The notes beneath the pieces were generated by a model that made no database searches, had not been told where the DNA came from, and saw only the letters and a program-made list of their open reading frames with translations. A program made the translations under genes and the position numbers. From contig JAWBNK010000001.1 of NCBI GenBank assembly GCA_038827615.1, positions 682,290-746,289 of the forward strand: a stretch of 64,000 bases of DNA, given 5' to 3'. Every line of letters begins with the position of its first letter. The stretch's first letter is position 1. The stretch comes from Thermosphaera sp. (lineage in GTDB: Archaea > Thermoproteota > Thermoprotei_A > Sulfolobales > Desulfurococcaceae). Shown here piece after piece: positions 17,736 to 25,971 of this stretch.

Positions 17736-18248
17736 ATGAGTATTAAAGAGGAATTTACTAACTTACTCGCCTTTTTTCTTCGAGAAAAACCCCTTATACT
17801 CGGCATAGGGAATCCCTTGAAGAGCGATGACTCCTTTGGTCTAGCTGCTTGCGATGAGCTAAACAATATGGGGATTAATTGCGTAAAATGCGAATATGGG
17901 ATTGAATCGTGTTTAACTGAGATTAAGGAAAAGGGCGCGAGGAATATTTTAATAATAGACGCCATAATTTCGCAAGACGATCCTCCAGGGACACTGCTCC
18001 TTGTAAATGATGACTCACTAGTGAATGAAAAATATCTCTTCACGACTCACACTCTCCCGTTAAGAACCGTGCTTGATATATTGAAAAAAGAGTTCAATGT
18101 GGAAAAAGTGATCATAATAGGTGTTACACCCTTTTCTTTGGATTACGGAATTGAACTCACAGGTGACATGAAAAAATCTCTGAAAACGTTCATTGAAATC
18201 TTCCGCGACGCGTATATGAGAGTAGGTACAGAGGGGCGAGAAGCGTGA
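17736..18248 (+). CDS. Hydrogenase maturation protease-like protein (HyaD/HycI fold)
   Basis: 170 residues from ATG 17736, five bases after porB. LILGIGNPLKSDDSFGL (residues 20-36) matches the G-I-G-N-P-L-x-x-D-D-x-x-G motif, IIDAI (about 74-78) gives the second acidic nickel-sensing residue, and THTLPLR the histidine. These proteases trim the C terminus of [NiFe] hydrogenase large subunits after nickel insertion. No hydrogenase gene is in the window, so the target is unknown. Its 3' end runs 59 bases into the opposing FAD-reductase gene. Confidence 0.82.
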   Translation: MSIKEEFTNLLAFFLREKPLILGIGNPLKSDDSFGLAACDELNNMGINCVKCEYGIESCLTEIKEKGARNILIIDAIISQDDPPGTLLLVNDDSLVNEKYLFTTHTLPLRTVLDILKKEFNVEKVIIIGVTPFSLDYGIELTGDMKKSLKTFIEIFRDAYMRVGTEGREA

Positions 18249-19302
18249 AAGGAACCGTTTTCAATAATATTTTGAAATGGTTGTCATAATCCTCTGGCAT
18301 CAGATACCCTAGTTTGCTTGAAAAAAATACAAAGGGGGCTGGAATCCAGTACCTGAGTTGTTCGAAAAGCCTAGTTAAGTGGTACTCAGCTTTCAAATTG
18401 ATATAGGTTTTTCTCAAATAATCTCTGATATAGACCTCAGGGCTCTCCTCATCCAGTGCTTTGGCAATACTAGGGGATAAGCGTACGATATTGTAGAGTC
18501 CGCCCCCTGTGTACGGCTTCACCAACGGGACGGAGTCCCCAAAGAAGTACAAGTGCCCTCCGAGGACGGGTCTCTTTAGGGGTGGCGCGACCGGTATAGG
18601 TCCTCCAAAGTAGATTTTTTTCTCAACAGGCTGATACTGGTTAATAATCATTAGTTTCTCAGTAATGGTTTGAGAAAGAGGTTTCTTAGAGATATAACCG
18701 GATAAAACCAAATCATGATCAAGTGGTACAATCCAATGAAAAAGCAAATGGTTATTATTTATATAAGTCACTGTAATTTTGTTCGAAGGGGTATTTTTCG
18801 TTTTAAACAAACCCTGGAAACCTATATAGAAGGAAGGGTTACTTTTTAAGTACTTTCTTCGGAAAATACTTAGAGCTCCATCACTTGCCAAGACATCTTG
18901 GCATTCGACCTCACTATCTTTGAGTATGATCTTAGTTAACTTGTCTCCTGGTTTGCCTCTTACATTATTCAATAATTCCGCTCTAGAAGATATTTTCTCA
19001 TACAATTTCCATTCGAGCTCAGATCGATTAATATGAAAAATGAATGGAAGAGACATCGATATTTTAAACTTCCCGAGCCCTATTATATTGAATTCTATTT
19101 CATTATAAACCCCATCTATTAGTTTTCTGGATAGCTTTTGTTGAATGACCTCTTTTACTTCTAGACCAACTAATCCTGTGCAGTGGAGTGGATGTCCGAG
19201 ACTTTTATGCTCCTCAATCAAAAATACGTCTCGACTCTTAATGTGAAGCGAGGCGAATAATCCTGCTGGTCCAGCACCGATCACACATAGATCCTTTTTC
19301 AT
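18190..19302 (-). CDS. FAD-dependent reductase of the geranylgeranyl reductase family (divergent paralog)
   Basis: 370 residues. An N-terminal FAD-binding motif ([16 protein letters not shown], residues 6-21), then the HCTGLVG segment that in geranylgeranyl reductases holds a catalytic/substrate-side cysteine, and a second FAD motif [24 protein letters not shown]. The enzymes saturate isoprenoid chains of archaeal lipids. It is shorter than the second copy at 24601 and differs from it widely, so may act on another isoprenoid such as a quinone tail or dolichol. It overlaps speH by four bases, an operon with no obvious shared pathway. Confidence 0.82.
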   Translation of the reverse strand: MKKDLCVIGAGPAGLFASLHIKSRDVFLIEEHKSLGHPLHCTGLVGLEVKEVIQQKLSRKLIDGVYNEIEFNIIGLGKFKISMSLPFIFHINRSELEWKLYEKISSRAELLNNVRGKPGDKLTKIILKDSEVECQDVLASDGALSIFRRKYLKSNPSFYIGFQGLFKTKNTPSNKITVTYINNNHLLFHWIVPLDHDLVLSGYISKKPLSQTITEKLMIINQYQPVEKKIYFGGPIPVAPPLKRPVLGGHLYFFGDSVPLVKPYTGGGLYNIVRLSPSIAKALDEESPEVYIRDYLRKTYINLKAEYHLTRLFEQLRYWIPAPFVFFSSKLGYLMPEDYDNHFKILLKTVPFTLLAPLYLLSYTRRGRFQ

Positions 19303-19664
19303 TCGTTATCCTCAAAATCTCTAGACGAGATCTTTATCGTATATCTTTTAGCCTTTAATTCTTTAACAATATATTTAAAGGCTCTAATAGGGTCGGATGT
19401 ATAACCACATGTATATACATCGACTGTCGCAAAGCCGTACTCTGGCCAGGTATGGATTGAAATGTGGCTCTCCAGTATTATTCCAACAATGCTTACTCCA
19501 GGGTTTATTTTCCAGGCTTTCACGTCTAGTAGAGTTAAATTGCCTTCACGAGCCGCGTCTCTCACGATCCTCTCCAAAGCTTTCTCGTCGCTGAGAACTT
19601 CGGGGTCACACTGGTAAACCTCTCCATAAACATGTTTTCCAACAACTTTTTTTAAGGTAAGCAT
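19299..19664 (-). CDS. speH: SpeH-fold pyruvoyl decarboxylase (S-adenosylmethionine or arginine decarboxylase)
   Basis: 121 residues. [14 protein letters not shown] (65-78) is the self-cleavage region: the chain breaks before Ser66 to form the pyruvoyl cofactor, with His71 and Cys86 (VYTCG) as the processing/proton residues. Bacterial-type SAM decarboxylases have this form, but Crenarchaeota also have an arginine decarboxylase that evolved from it, beginning GKHVYGxxY as here (GKHVYGEVY). The central [14 protein letters not shown] without the GGxKGGVSV insert I recall from the arginine enzymes leans toward SAM decarboxylase. I leave the substrate open. SpeE lies in the same window. Confidence 0.88.
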   Translation of the reverse strand: MLTLKKVVGKHVYGEVYQCDPEVLSDEKALERIVRDAAREGNLTLLDVKAWKINPGVSIVGIILESHISIHTWPEYGFATVDVYTCGYTSDPIRAFKYIVKELKAKRYTIKISSRDFEDNE

Positions 19665-19718
19665 AAATTACCCCTCCCCTTTCTATGAAAAATTAACCCC
19701 TGACTCCTTATAAATATT
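19665..19718 (-). promoter_or_regulatory. speH promoter and purine-rich ribosome-binding site
   Basis: On the minus strand a TATA box (AATATTTATAAG, 19707-19718) is followed after about 26 nt by the expected start of transcription near 19686, then GGGGAGGGGT (19671-19680) six bases before the ATG. This is one of the few genes here with a clear leader and strong ribosome-binding site. Confidence 0.5.
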
Positions 19719-19751
19719 ACCCCCCACCCCTCATATAGAAAAAGATCAGAA

Positions 19752-19766
19752 AACCCCGGGGGGGTT
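19752..19766. repeat. G-rich inverted repeat AACCCC-GGG-GGGGTT
   Basis: A short C-run/G-run palindrome flanked on both sides by GATC (19744-19747 and 19767-19770), in the 167-base gap between speH and the phosphohexomutase gene. The stem would be very stable in a hyperthermophile. It could be a terminator, operator or G-run structure; function unknown. Confidence 0.35.
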
Positions 19767-19831
19767 GATCACGGAAAATAAGATTTTCAAGATTTTATTA
19801 CTCTCATATTATACCACTTCATGTGAGAAAA

Positions 19832-21235
19832 ATGAGGCTTTTCGGAACAGCCGGGATAAGACTCCAGTATCCGACACCTCTAAACCCTGTTCTGGCGTTG
19901 AAACTTGGAACGGTCTTGGGGACGTTAGGATTATCTCAAGACTATTACATGGTTCATGACACTCGAACTACTAGCCAGCTTTTAACCCTCTCCTTTGCAT
20001 CGGGTCTAATGGCGTCTGGTAAAAATGTCTATCTAGGAGGAGTGGCCCCCACCCCAGTGGCTGGTTTCGCCGCGAGAAGGAACAAGGGAGTTGGCGTGAG
20101 CATTACCGCGAGTCACAATCCACCGGAGTATAATGGGTTTAAGTTTTACGACCCCGAAGGATACGAGTTCACTAGGCGAGAAGAAGCGTTAGTGGAGGAC
20201 TTGATTGATAAGGAAATCTCTTTGGTTCCTTGGCATAGTGTTGGTGGGTTAGAGATATCAAGGAACATTGTAAAAGATTATGTGGAAAGCCTAGTGGGCT
20301 TTCTAGGGACTAGTGGCCTAGAGACCAATAAGGTCTTCGTACTCGATTGTGCAAATGGAGCATCCTATGAAGTATCTCCTAAAATCATAAGGAGCCTTGG
20401 TGGAAAGCCGTTCACCATTAACTGCAACCCCGATGGGTTCTTTCCCTATAGACCGCCTGAGCCGAGAAAAGATGTGCTCGAGCACTATGTTGAAATGCTG
20501 AGAGAATTAAGTCCATCAGCTATTTTCGCCCACGATGGAGACGCTGACAGGTTGGCCGTGCTTGACCCCGTGGAGGGTTTTATAAAACAAGACAGAATTC
20601 TCGCTCTCTTCGCCAAGAAGGCTTTAGAAGAGAAGAAGGGGGTTGTAATAGTTTCCGTGGACACTGGAAGAGCTGTGGACGACGTCGTTGAGATGATGGG
20701 CGGGCGAGTTGAGAAGTATTTGCTCGGGAAAACTCACGAACGATTAAAGGACCTCGGTTCAAGCCAAGTCGTAATGGCAGGAGAGCCTTGGAAACTGATC
20801 CTTACCTCATGGGGTCCTTGGGTTGATGGAGTCCTGCAAGTGGGTCTCTTGACCAAGGCGTTGTTATTAGACAACGCATCCACGATCGCGAAGCTATTAA
20901 AGAAGGAAGGAATCCCGGATTACCCGTGGGATAGGAGGAGTTATGTAGTCTGGCCACCTACTTTAAGGGAAGCTATCTACAATACCCTCGTCGAGGAGGT
21001 AGTATCCTCATTGGGAGAGCCGGAGAAAATTTTGACGATCGATGGCGTTAGGTGTGATTACTCCGATGACTCCTGGTTTTTGATAAGGATGAGCGGCACG
21101 GAGCCAAAGATAAGAATCTACAGCGAAGCCAAGACTAAACAGAGACTTCACGAGATAATGTCTAAGATCGAGAGCAAAATATTGAGCATCGTTAAGCAAT
21201 ATGATGGAAAAATAGTTGAAGTCACATATGGTTGA
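19832..21235 (+). CDS. Phosphomannomutase/phosphoglucomutase-type phosphohexomutase
   Basis: About 467 residues from ATG 19832 (MRLFGTAGIR; the family nearly always begins this way), with a TATA-like ATATTATA about 22 bases before, so probably leaderless. Four family loops are seen: phosphoserine loop GVSITASHNPPEYNGFK, metal loop FAHDGDADRLAV, sugar loop and phosphate loop RMSGTEPKIRIYSEA. The sugar loop reads MAGEPWKLI in place of the common GGEESG or GEQSGH, so substrate preference is uncertain (mannose, glucose or glucosamine phosphate). It would feed sugar nucleotide and glycan synthesis. Confidence 0.92.
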   Translation: MRLFGTAGIRLQYPTPLNPVLALKLGTVLGTLGLSQDYYMVHDTRTTSQLLTLSFASGLMASGKNVYLGGVAPTPVAGFAARRNKGVGVSITASHNPPEYNGFKFYDPEGYEFTRREEALVEDLIDKEISLVPWHSVGGLEISRNIVKDYVESLVGFLGTSGLETNKVFVLDCANGASYEVSPKIIRSLGGKPFTINCNPDGFFPYRPPEPRKDVLEHYVEMLRELSPSAIFAHDGDADRLAVLDPVEGFIKQDRILALFAKKALEEKKGVVIVSVDTGRAVDDVVEMMGGRVEKYLLGKTHERLKDLGSSQVVMAGEPWKLILTSWGPWVDGVLQVGLLTKALLLDNASTIAKLLKKEGIPDYPWDRRSYVVWPPTLREAIYNTLVEEVVSSLGEPEKILTIDGVRCDYSDDSWFLIRMSGTEPKIRIYSEAKTKQRLHEIMSKIESKILSIVKQYDGKIVEVTYG

Positions 21236-21284
21236 TCCTCAGTAGTTTTATTAGAAGGAGTTACGAATAAATTTTTTGATAGGC

Positions 21285-21449
21285 ATGTCTGTTCCAAGAG
21301 ACCCCGGGAGAAAGAAGATAGTGGAGAAGGCCCTGAAGGATCTAGAGCCCAGCCTCCGCGAAAGCGCAAGATTAATTCTCGGAGAGGGTTATGAGGGAGA
21401 GGAGAAACCGGATTTGAAGAAATCAAAGAGGAATGAGCCTAGCGCTTAA
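21285..21449 (+). CDS. Small highly charged protein (54 residues), hypothetical
   Basis: ATG 21285 to TAA 21447-21449. The product begins MSVPRDPGRKKIVEKALKDLEPSLRE and continues with an acidic then a basic tail; it looks like a soluble, helical, coding-style sequence rather than random translation. A TATA-like TTTTATTA lies 32-39 bases upstream. It converges on the amidohydrolase gene and overlaps its last 27 bases. I do not recognise a family. An ORF on the opposite strand (21148-21426) looks less protein-like. Confidence 0.5.
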   Translation: MSVPRDPGRKKIVEKALKDLEPSLRESARLILGEGYEGEEKPDLKKSKRNEPSA

Positions 21450-22931
21450 ATATCTTATTTCAGTTACATCTGAGACCCGTAAAGGGTCGTTCGAGTATTC
21501 AACGATGTCGGCGTAACATCCTGGCAGTAAACATCCTAGCCTCTCATCCCTTAAGGCGAGGCTTCCTCCACGAGTGTAAGCATCCAGGGCTTCGATCAGC
21601 GTGTAAGCTTCATACATGTGATCATAACCATAATCCACATTATCGCGCAGACCTCTTGTAACCGCTGCGTAAATGGTTTCGAATGGATCCACCGGCTCTA
21701 CTGGAGCATCTGTTGAGAATGCAACCGTAGTTAGTTTTCTAAGGGTTTTGAACCTATAAACCCACTTAGCTCTTTCAACCCCCAACCGGGAAAGTATCCA
21801 TTTGTCACTTATTATAAAGCGTGGTTGAACAACAAGCAAGGGTTTCCACCTGGCTATCATCTCCAACTGATCATCTCTAACCAGACTAGCGTGCTCTATC
21901 CTATGTATCCCGGGATTTCTGCTCTTCTCTAAGACGTCTAACGCCATGTCTAATGCTGCGTCCCCAATCGCATGCATCGCTAATTGAAGCTCATGCTCCT
22001 CGGCTAGCGTTAATGCTTCGACCATGAATTCAGGGGAAACATTCTTAAGCCCTTTAACTCCTGGAGCATCGCTGTAATCTTCACTAAGCAGAGCGGTTCG
22101 AGGTCCTAGAGCTCCATCTATGAGAATCTTCAACCCATTTAATCTCAACCTCTCCGGAAGCGACGTGTCAAGAAGCTTTTTTACCTCTCTCCATCGGGAG
22201 AGGACCTCATCGGCTAAGAGATATACGTATGTTCTCACCCTTGTTACATTTTCTTTGTAAAAGCTTAGTAACAGTTCGAATTCGCGCATTCTAATACCGG
22301 CCAACCCTATAGCTGAGATCCCTTTTTCTCTCAATAATTCGTAAGCCCTCTCGAAAAATTCTTCGAGGTCTTTGTCAGTGGCTGTTCTACGTATGAAGTC
22401 CAGTATCCCCCATAGACTTGTCTCATACACATAGCCTCTCTCGTAGTCTATTTCGCTTCTTTTTCCCATAACTTCGAGAACCATTTTCAATCCTTTCGTA
22501 TTCAGAGCCCCCATATGACCAGATTGGTGAATTATTAGGATCGGTTTTTCACGAGATATCTCGTCCAACTCTAACCTGGTAGGTAGCCGGTTCTCCTTGA
22601 GCTTGGAGGGGTCTACCCTACCCGGGAGAAGCCATCCACCTACCATGGGCTCTTTGTTCTTGAGACTCTCGATTAAAGATCGTATGTTATCTACAACCAA
22701 TTTCTCGCTGTAAAGCTCAAACCCCAAGGAGTCTAAATGTAAATGTGCATCAATAAACCCGGGCCCAAGAGGCTTCTTCGAAACAAGTTCCTCTTTTACA
22801 CTAGGCAAACGCGCGAGTCTTTCATAGTCCCCTGCGGCCAATACTCTTCCATTCCCAATTAGCACTGATTCAGCCTTAACAAGCGGCATAAAGGAAAGGT
22901 ATATCCCTAATGGAGAGTATACCAGTATCAT
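21423..22931 (-). CDS. Amidohydrolase, YtcJ-like metal-dependent hydrolase
   Basis: 502 residues. Metal-binding motif FIDAHLHLDSLG (H63, H65) after a short beta-sandwich N-terminal domain, then a TIM barrel with QSGHMGAL, AMHAIGDAALDMAL (metal histidine), HRIEHASLV and FSTDAPVEPVDPF with the catalytic aspartate. This is the layout of the YtcJ/NfdA group, whose known members hydrolyse N-substituted formamides; natural substrates are mostly unknown. No signal peptide. Its promoter region is shared with divergent AMP phosphorylase. Confidence 0.88.
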   Translation of the reverse strand: MILVYSPLGIYLSFMPLVKAESVLIGNGRVLAAGDYERLARLPSVKEELVSKKPLGPGFIDAHLHLDSLGFELYSEKLVVDNIRSLIESLKNKEPMVGGWLLPGRVDPSKLKENRLPTRLELDEISREKPILIIHQSGHMGALNTKGLKMVLEVMGKRSEIDYERGYVYETSLWGILDFIRRTATDKDLEEFFERAYELLREKGISAIGLAGIRMREFELLLSFYKENVTRVRTYVYLLADEVLSRWREVKKLLDTSLPERLRLNGLKILIDGALGPRTALLSEDYSDAPGVKGLKNVSPEFMVEALTLAEEHELQLAMHAIGDAALDMALDVLEKSRNPGIHRIEHASLVRDDQLEMIARWKPLLVVQPRFIISDKWILSRLGVERAKWVYRFKTLRKLTTVAFSTDAPVEPVDPFETIYAAVTRGLRDNVDYGYDHMYEAYTLIEALDAYTRGGSLALRDERLGCLLPGCYADIVEYSNDPLRVSDVTEIRYLSARLIPL

Positions 22932-23022
22932 AAGTATACCAAATAATAAAGTATATTGAGAGAAGTTTTTAAATTGGGAGAAAAATAATTAAAATTTACC
23001 CTTTCCAAGAATGGTGGGAAAC

Positions 23023-24546
23023 ATGGGACACGTCTCCAAGGAGTACAAAGTGAATGTTTTGGATTTGAATTTTGGCAAACCCACTATTATAATAAATGAT
23101 AAAGACGCGCAAGAGCTAGGCATAACCCCTGGAAACATTTTAATGGTGATCCATGGCGATAAGCAGAGGACAGGGGTAGCAGTAACAACCAGAACAATGA
23201 CGACCGCAGGAGCCATCCTTATCTCCAGCGAATTGGCACAAGCAATAGGTTTGAAGGGGGACGAGTCAGTCGGATTAAAACCGTTAAGCATCCCCCCTAG
23301 TTTTCCAGCTCTTAAGAGGAGGTTAAAGGGTGAGAGGCTGGAAGAGTCAGACTATAGGGAGATAGTCAGGGACATAGTGTCTGGGGTTTATGGAGAGGCT
23401 GAAATAGCAGCTTTTCTGGTAAGCCAATTATTTTACGAACCCAGTGAGGATGAATTAACTTACTTAATAAAAGCCATGGTGGAAACGGGAAGCAGGATTG
23501 TTTTTGAGGAACCAGCGAGTGATGTCCACAGTGTGGGGGGTGTACCGGGTAACAGCAAGGTAGCCTTAATAACGGTGCCCATAGTTGCTGCATCCGGGCT
23601 ACTAATCCCTAAGACTAGCAGTAGAGCTATAACAAGCCCTGCTGGAACCGCAGACACCGTGGAGGTCTTAGCGAGAGTTGACCTGACCATCGATGAAATC
23701 AAGGAAATAGTTAAGAAAACCAAGGGTGTGCTTGCGTGGGGAGGAAGGCTAAACCTGGCACCCGCTGATGATATTTTCGTCAACATTGAGAGGAGACTCG
23801 CCATCGACCCCATATACCAGATGGTTGCCAGCATTTTATCTAAGAAAATAGCGATGGGTATTGAGAGATTAGTAATAGATATTCCCACCGGACGGGGAGC
23901 TAAGGTTCAGGAGGTCTCTAAAGCGGATGAAATGGCCGGTGTTTTCATAAGGCAGGCAAGCAAAATGAACGTCAACATTAGAGTTGCTGTAACTTATGGG
24001 GGACAGCCAATTGGGATGACAACAGGGCCTGCTTTGGAGGCTAGAGAGGCTTTATCAGCGTTGATGACTGGAAAGGGTAGCAGAAGCCTCGTTGACAAGG
24101 CAATCCTGCTTGCAGGATTGGTTTTAGAGTTGGGTGGGAGAGTTCCTCAAGGAGCCGGAGAGGACGTGGCCAGAGAAATATTCCTGTCCGGAAAAGCCTA
24201 TGAAAAGTTTAAGCAGATAATTGAAGCACAAGGTGGAGATCCCTCGGTGAAACCGGATGAAATACCGGTTGGAAAACACTCCTACACTTTGACTTCCCCT
24301 ATCGAGGGGGCTGTTACCCACTTGGACAATGCCGCAATATCTACGCTTGCGAGAGCGTGTGGGGCCCCATACGATAAAGGGGCTGGGGTCCAACTCCACG
24401 CGAAAGTCGGATATAGGGTGAATAAAGGCGATCCGTTGATAACTCTATACAGTAATAGTGCATCAAGGCTTGAAACCGCCATAAACCTGATTTCTCAATA
24501 CCACCCTGTAATAGTTGAGGGAATGTTGCTTAAAACCCTCCCATAG
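23023..24546 (+). CDS. deoA: AMP phosphorylase (archaeal DeoA-type)
   Basis: About 507 residues from ATG 23023; a GTGGG lies just upstream, while ATG 23011 is the alternative. The N-terminal 80 residues form the extra beta domain of archaeal enzymes. The nucleoside phosphorylase II motif is SVGGVPGNSKVALITVPIVAASGLLIPKTSSRAITSPAGTADTVEVL (split across phosphate and base sites). AMP phosphorylase converts NMP and phosphate to ribose 1,5-bisphosphate and base, first step of the archaeal pentose-bisphosphate pathway leading through R15P isomerase to type III RuBisCO. Neither of those later enzymes is in the window. Confidence 0.93.
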   Translation: MGHVSKEYKVNVLDLNFGKPTIIINDKDAQELGITPGNILMVIHGDKQRTGVAVTTRTMTTAGAILISSELAQAIGLKGDESVGLKPLSIPPSFPALKRRLKGERLEESDYREIVRDIVSGVYGEAEIAAFLVSQLFYEPSEDELTYLIKAMVETGSRIVFEEPASDVHSVGGVPGNSKVALITVPIVAASGLLIPKTSSRAITSPAGTADTVEVLARVDLTIDEIKEIVKKTKGVLAWGGRLNLAPADDIFVNIERRLAIDPIYQMVASILSKKIAMGIERLVIDIPTGRGAKVQEVSKADEMAGVFIRQASKMNVNIRVAVTYGGQPIGMTTGPALEAREALSALMTGKGSRSLVDKAILLAGLVLELGGRVPQGAGEDVAREIFLSGKAYEKFKQIIEAQGGDPSVKPDEIPVGKHSYTLTSPIEGAVTHLDNAAISTLARACGAPYDKGAGVQLHAKVGYRVNKGDPLITLYSNSASRLETAINLISQYHPVIVEGMLLKTLP

Positions 24547-24600
24547 CTCTCCTTAAGTTTTTTATTTAAACAATACATATAGTGTTAGCCGGGGTTCGAA

Positions 24601-25971
24601 TTGAAATATGATGTGATAATTGTTGGTGCAGGAGTCGCAGGGCTAGAGTCAGCAATCATCCTCGCCTCAAAGGGGTTCAAAGTAGCAATAATTGAAAGCA
24701 AGCCGAGAGATAGGGTCGGCGATAAGACATGTGGAGATGCTATAGGAGTCCACCATTTCGAAAAGATCAGTCTTGAGATACCTAGTAATGTAATCGACTA
24801 CACTTATGACGGAGTCAAGATATATAGTCCAAGCGAGGAGCACAGTATAATAGTACCGGGAAAAGGGGTCAGCGTAAACCGAATTAAATTCGGACAGTGG
24901 CTTTTACAAACCAGCATTGATAAAGGCGTAGACTTCTTCGAATCTCATGTACTGGTAGACGTTGTTTTAAAAGACGAGAGAGTGGATTCTCTAATAGCAA
25001 AGAAAACGGGAGGAAGCAAAGTAGAATTAAAGGCGGAAGCATTTATTGATGCCAGCGGAGCAAAGCCGGCTTTAAGGACAAAGCTACCGGATGCTTGGCC
25101 TATTGCTGATAGACCTTATATGACGGATTTCAACATCGCTTACAGGGAGGTGGTGAGAAGAGAAACCCCCATTGACCAGGAAGACTCGAAATATGCGTTG
25201 ATCTACCTCAATCAGCAAATCTCACCAGGCGGTTACTGGTGGCTCTTCCCAAAGTCCGACAGCGGCTACGTGATTAATGTGGGTTTGGGAGTGGTTTGGA
25301 ACGGGGAGTACAATCCTAGGCATAATTATGAAAAATTCCTGAAATCAAGGTTCCAGGGAGAAGTTATTCATTCTGGAGGGGGAATAGTTCCAACAAGGAG
25401 GCCTCTCCCCACTTTAATCTGGAGAAACGTGGGGGTCGTCGGCGACGCTGCTTACACCGTGAACCCGGTTCACGGTGGTGGAATAGGATCCAGTCTTGAA
25501 GCAGCCTACATAGTGTCGACCTATATTGGAAACGCTCTAGAGGCAGGGGAGGTGAGGGAGGATAAGACCTGGGAGGCCAATATAAAGTATATGGAGGCAT
25601 ACGGGGCGAAACAGGCAGGCCTAGATGTTCTCAGGATGTACTTACAAAAACTCACCAATAATGATTTCGAATGGATTATGAGGAACAAGATTGTAGATGG
25701 CTCTTCCGTGTATGACCTGGGCGTAAAGGGCGAGCTAGCAGAGAAGATAATGCACACCGTAAGCTCAATGATCAAGTTGCTCGGGAGGCCTAGCCTGCTA
25801 AATCAGCTGAGAATAGTTAGAAACTATATGAATCAATTGACCAAACTTCACAGTGAAGAATATCCTAAATCTCCAGTAGAGCTCCCTCGATGGATTGCCC
25901 GTGTCGAAAACCTAATTGAAGAATATGCTAGAACAATAGGATTCAATAGAGGTCAAAAAGTCAAATGGTAG
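24601..25971 (+). CDS. Digeranylgeranylglycerophospholipid reductase-type flavoprotein (geranylgeranyl reductase family)
   Basis: 456 residues, TTG start at 24601. FAD motif YDVIIVGAGVAGLESAII, the cysteine segment DKTCGDAIG, substrate-side GGYWWLFPKSDSGYVINVGLG, and the second FAD motif GVVGDAAYTVNPVHGGGIGSSLEAA are all as in archaeal enzymes that saturate the geranylgeranyl chains of membrane ether lipids. This is the better candidate of the two paralogs for the lipid reductase proper. TATA TTTTTTATTTAAA lies about 30 bases upstream. It overlaps the next gene by seven bases. Confidence 0.9.
   Translation: MKYDVIIVGAGVAGLESAIILASKGFKVAIIESKPRDRVGDKTCGDAIGVHHFEKISLEIPSNVIDYTYDGVKIYSPSEEHSIIVPGKGVSVNRIKFGQWLLQTSIDKGVDFFESHVLVDVVLKDERVDSLIAKKTGGSKVELKAEAFIDASGAKPALRTKLPDAWPIADRPYMTDFNIAYREVVRRETPIDQEDSKYALIYLNQQISPGGYWWLFPKSDSGYVINVGLGVVWNGEYNPRHNYEKFLKSRFQGEVIHSGGGIVPTRRPLPTLIWRNVGVVGDAAYTVNPVHGGGIGSSLEAAYIVSTYIGNALEAGEVREDKTWEANIKYMEAYGAKQAGLDVLRMYLQKLTNNDFEWIMRNKIVDGSSVYDLGVKGELAEKIMHTVSSMIKLLGRPSLLNQLRIVRNYMNQLTKLHSEEYPKSPVELPRWIARVENLIEEYARTIGFNRGQKVKW

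Noticed and set aside
21148-21426. 92-codon minus-strand frame between the phosphohexomutase and amidohydrolase genes
   Set aside because: Mostly antisense to the phosphohexomutase end and the 54-residue gene; composition (Ser/Pro/Leu) looks non-coding. The small forward ORF is preferred.
23460-23888. 142-codon frame antisense to AMP phosphorylase
   Set aside because: Inside a gene with complete nucleoside phosphorylase motifs; no independent support.
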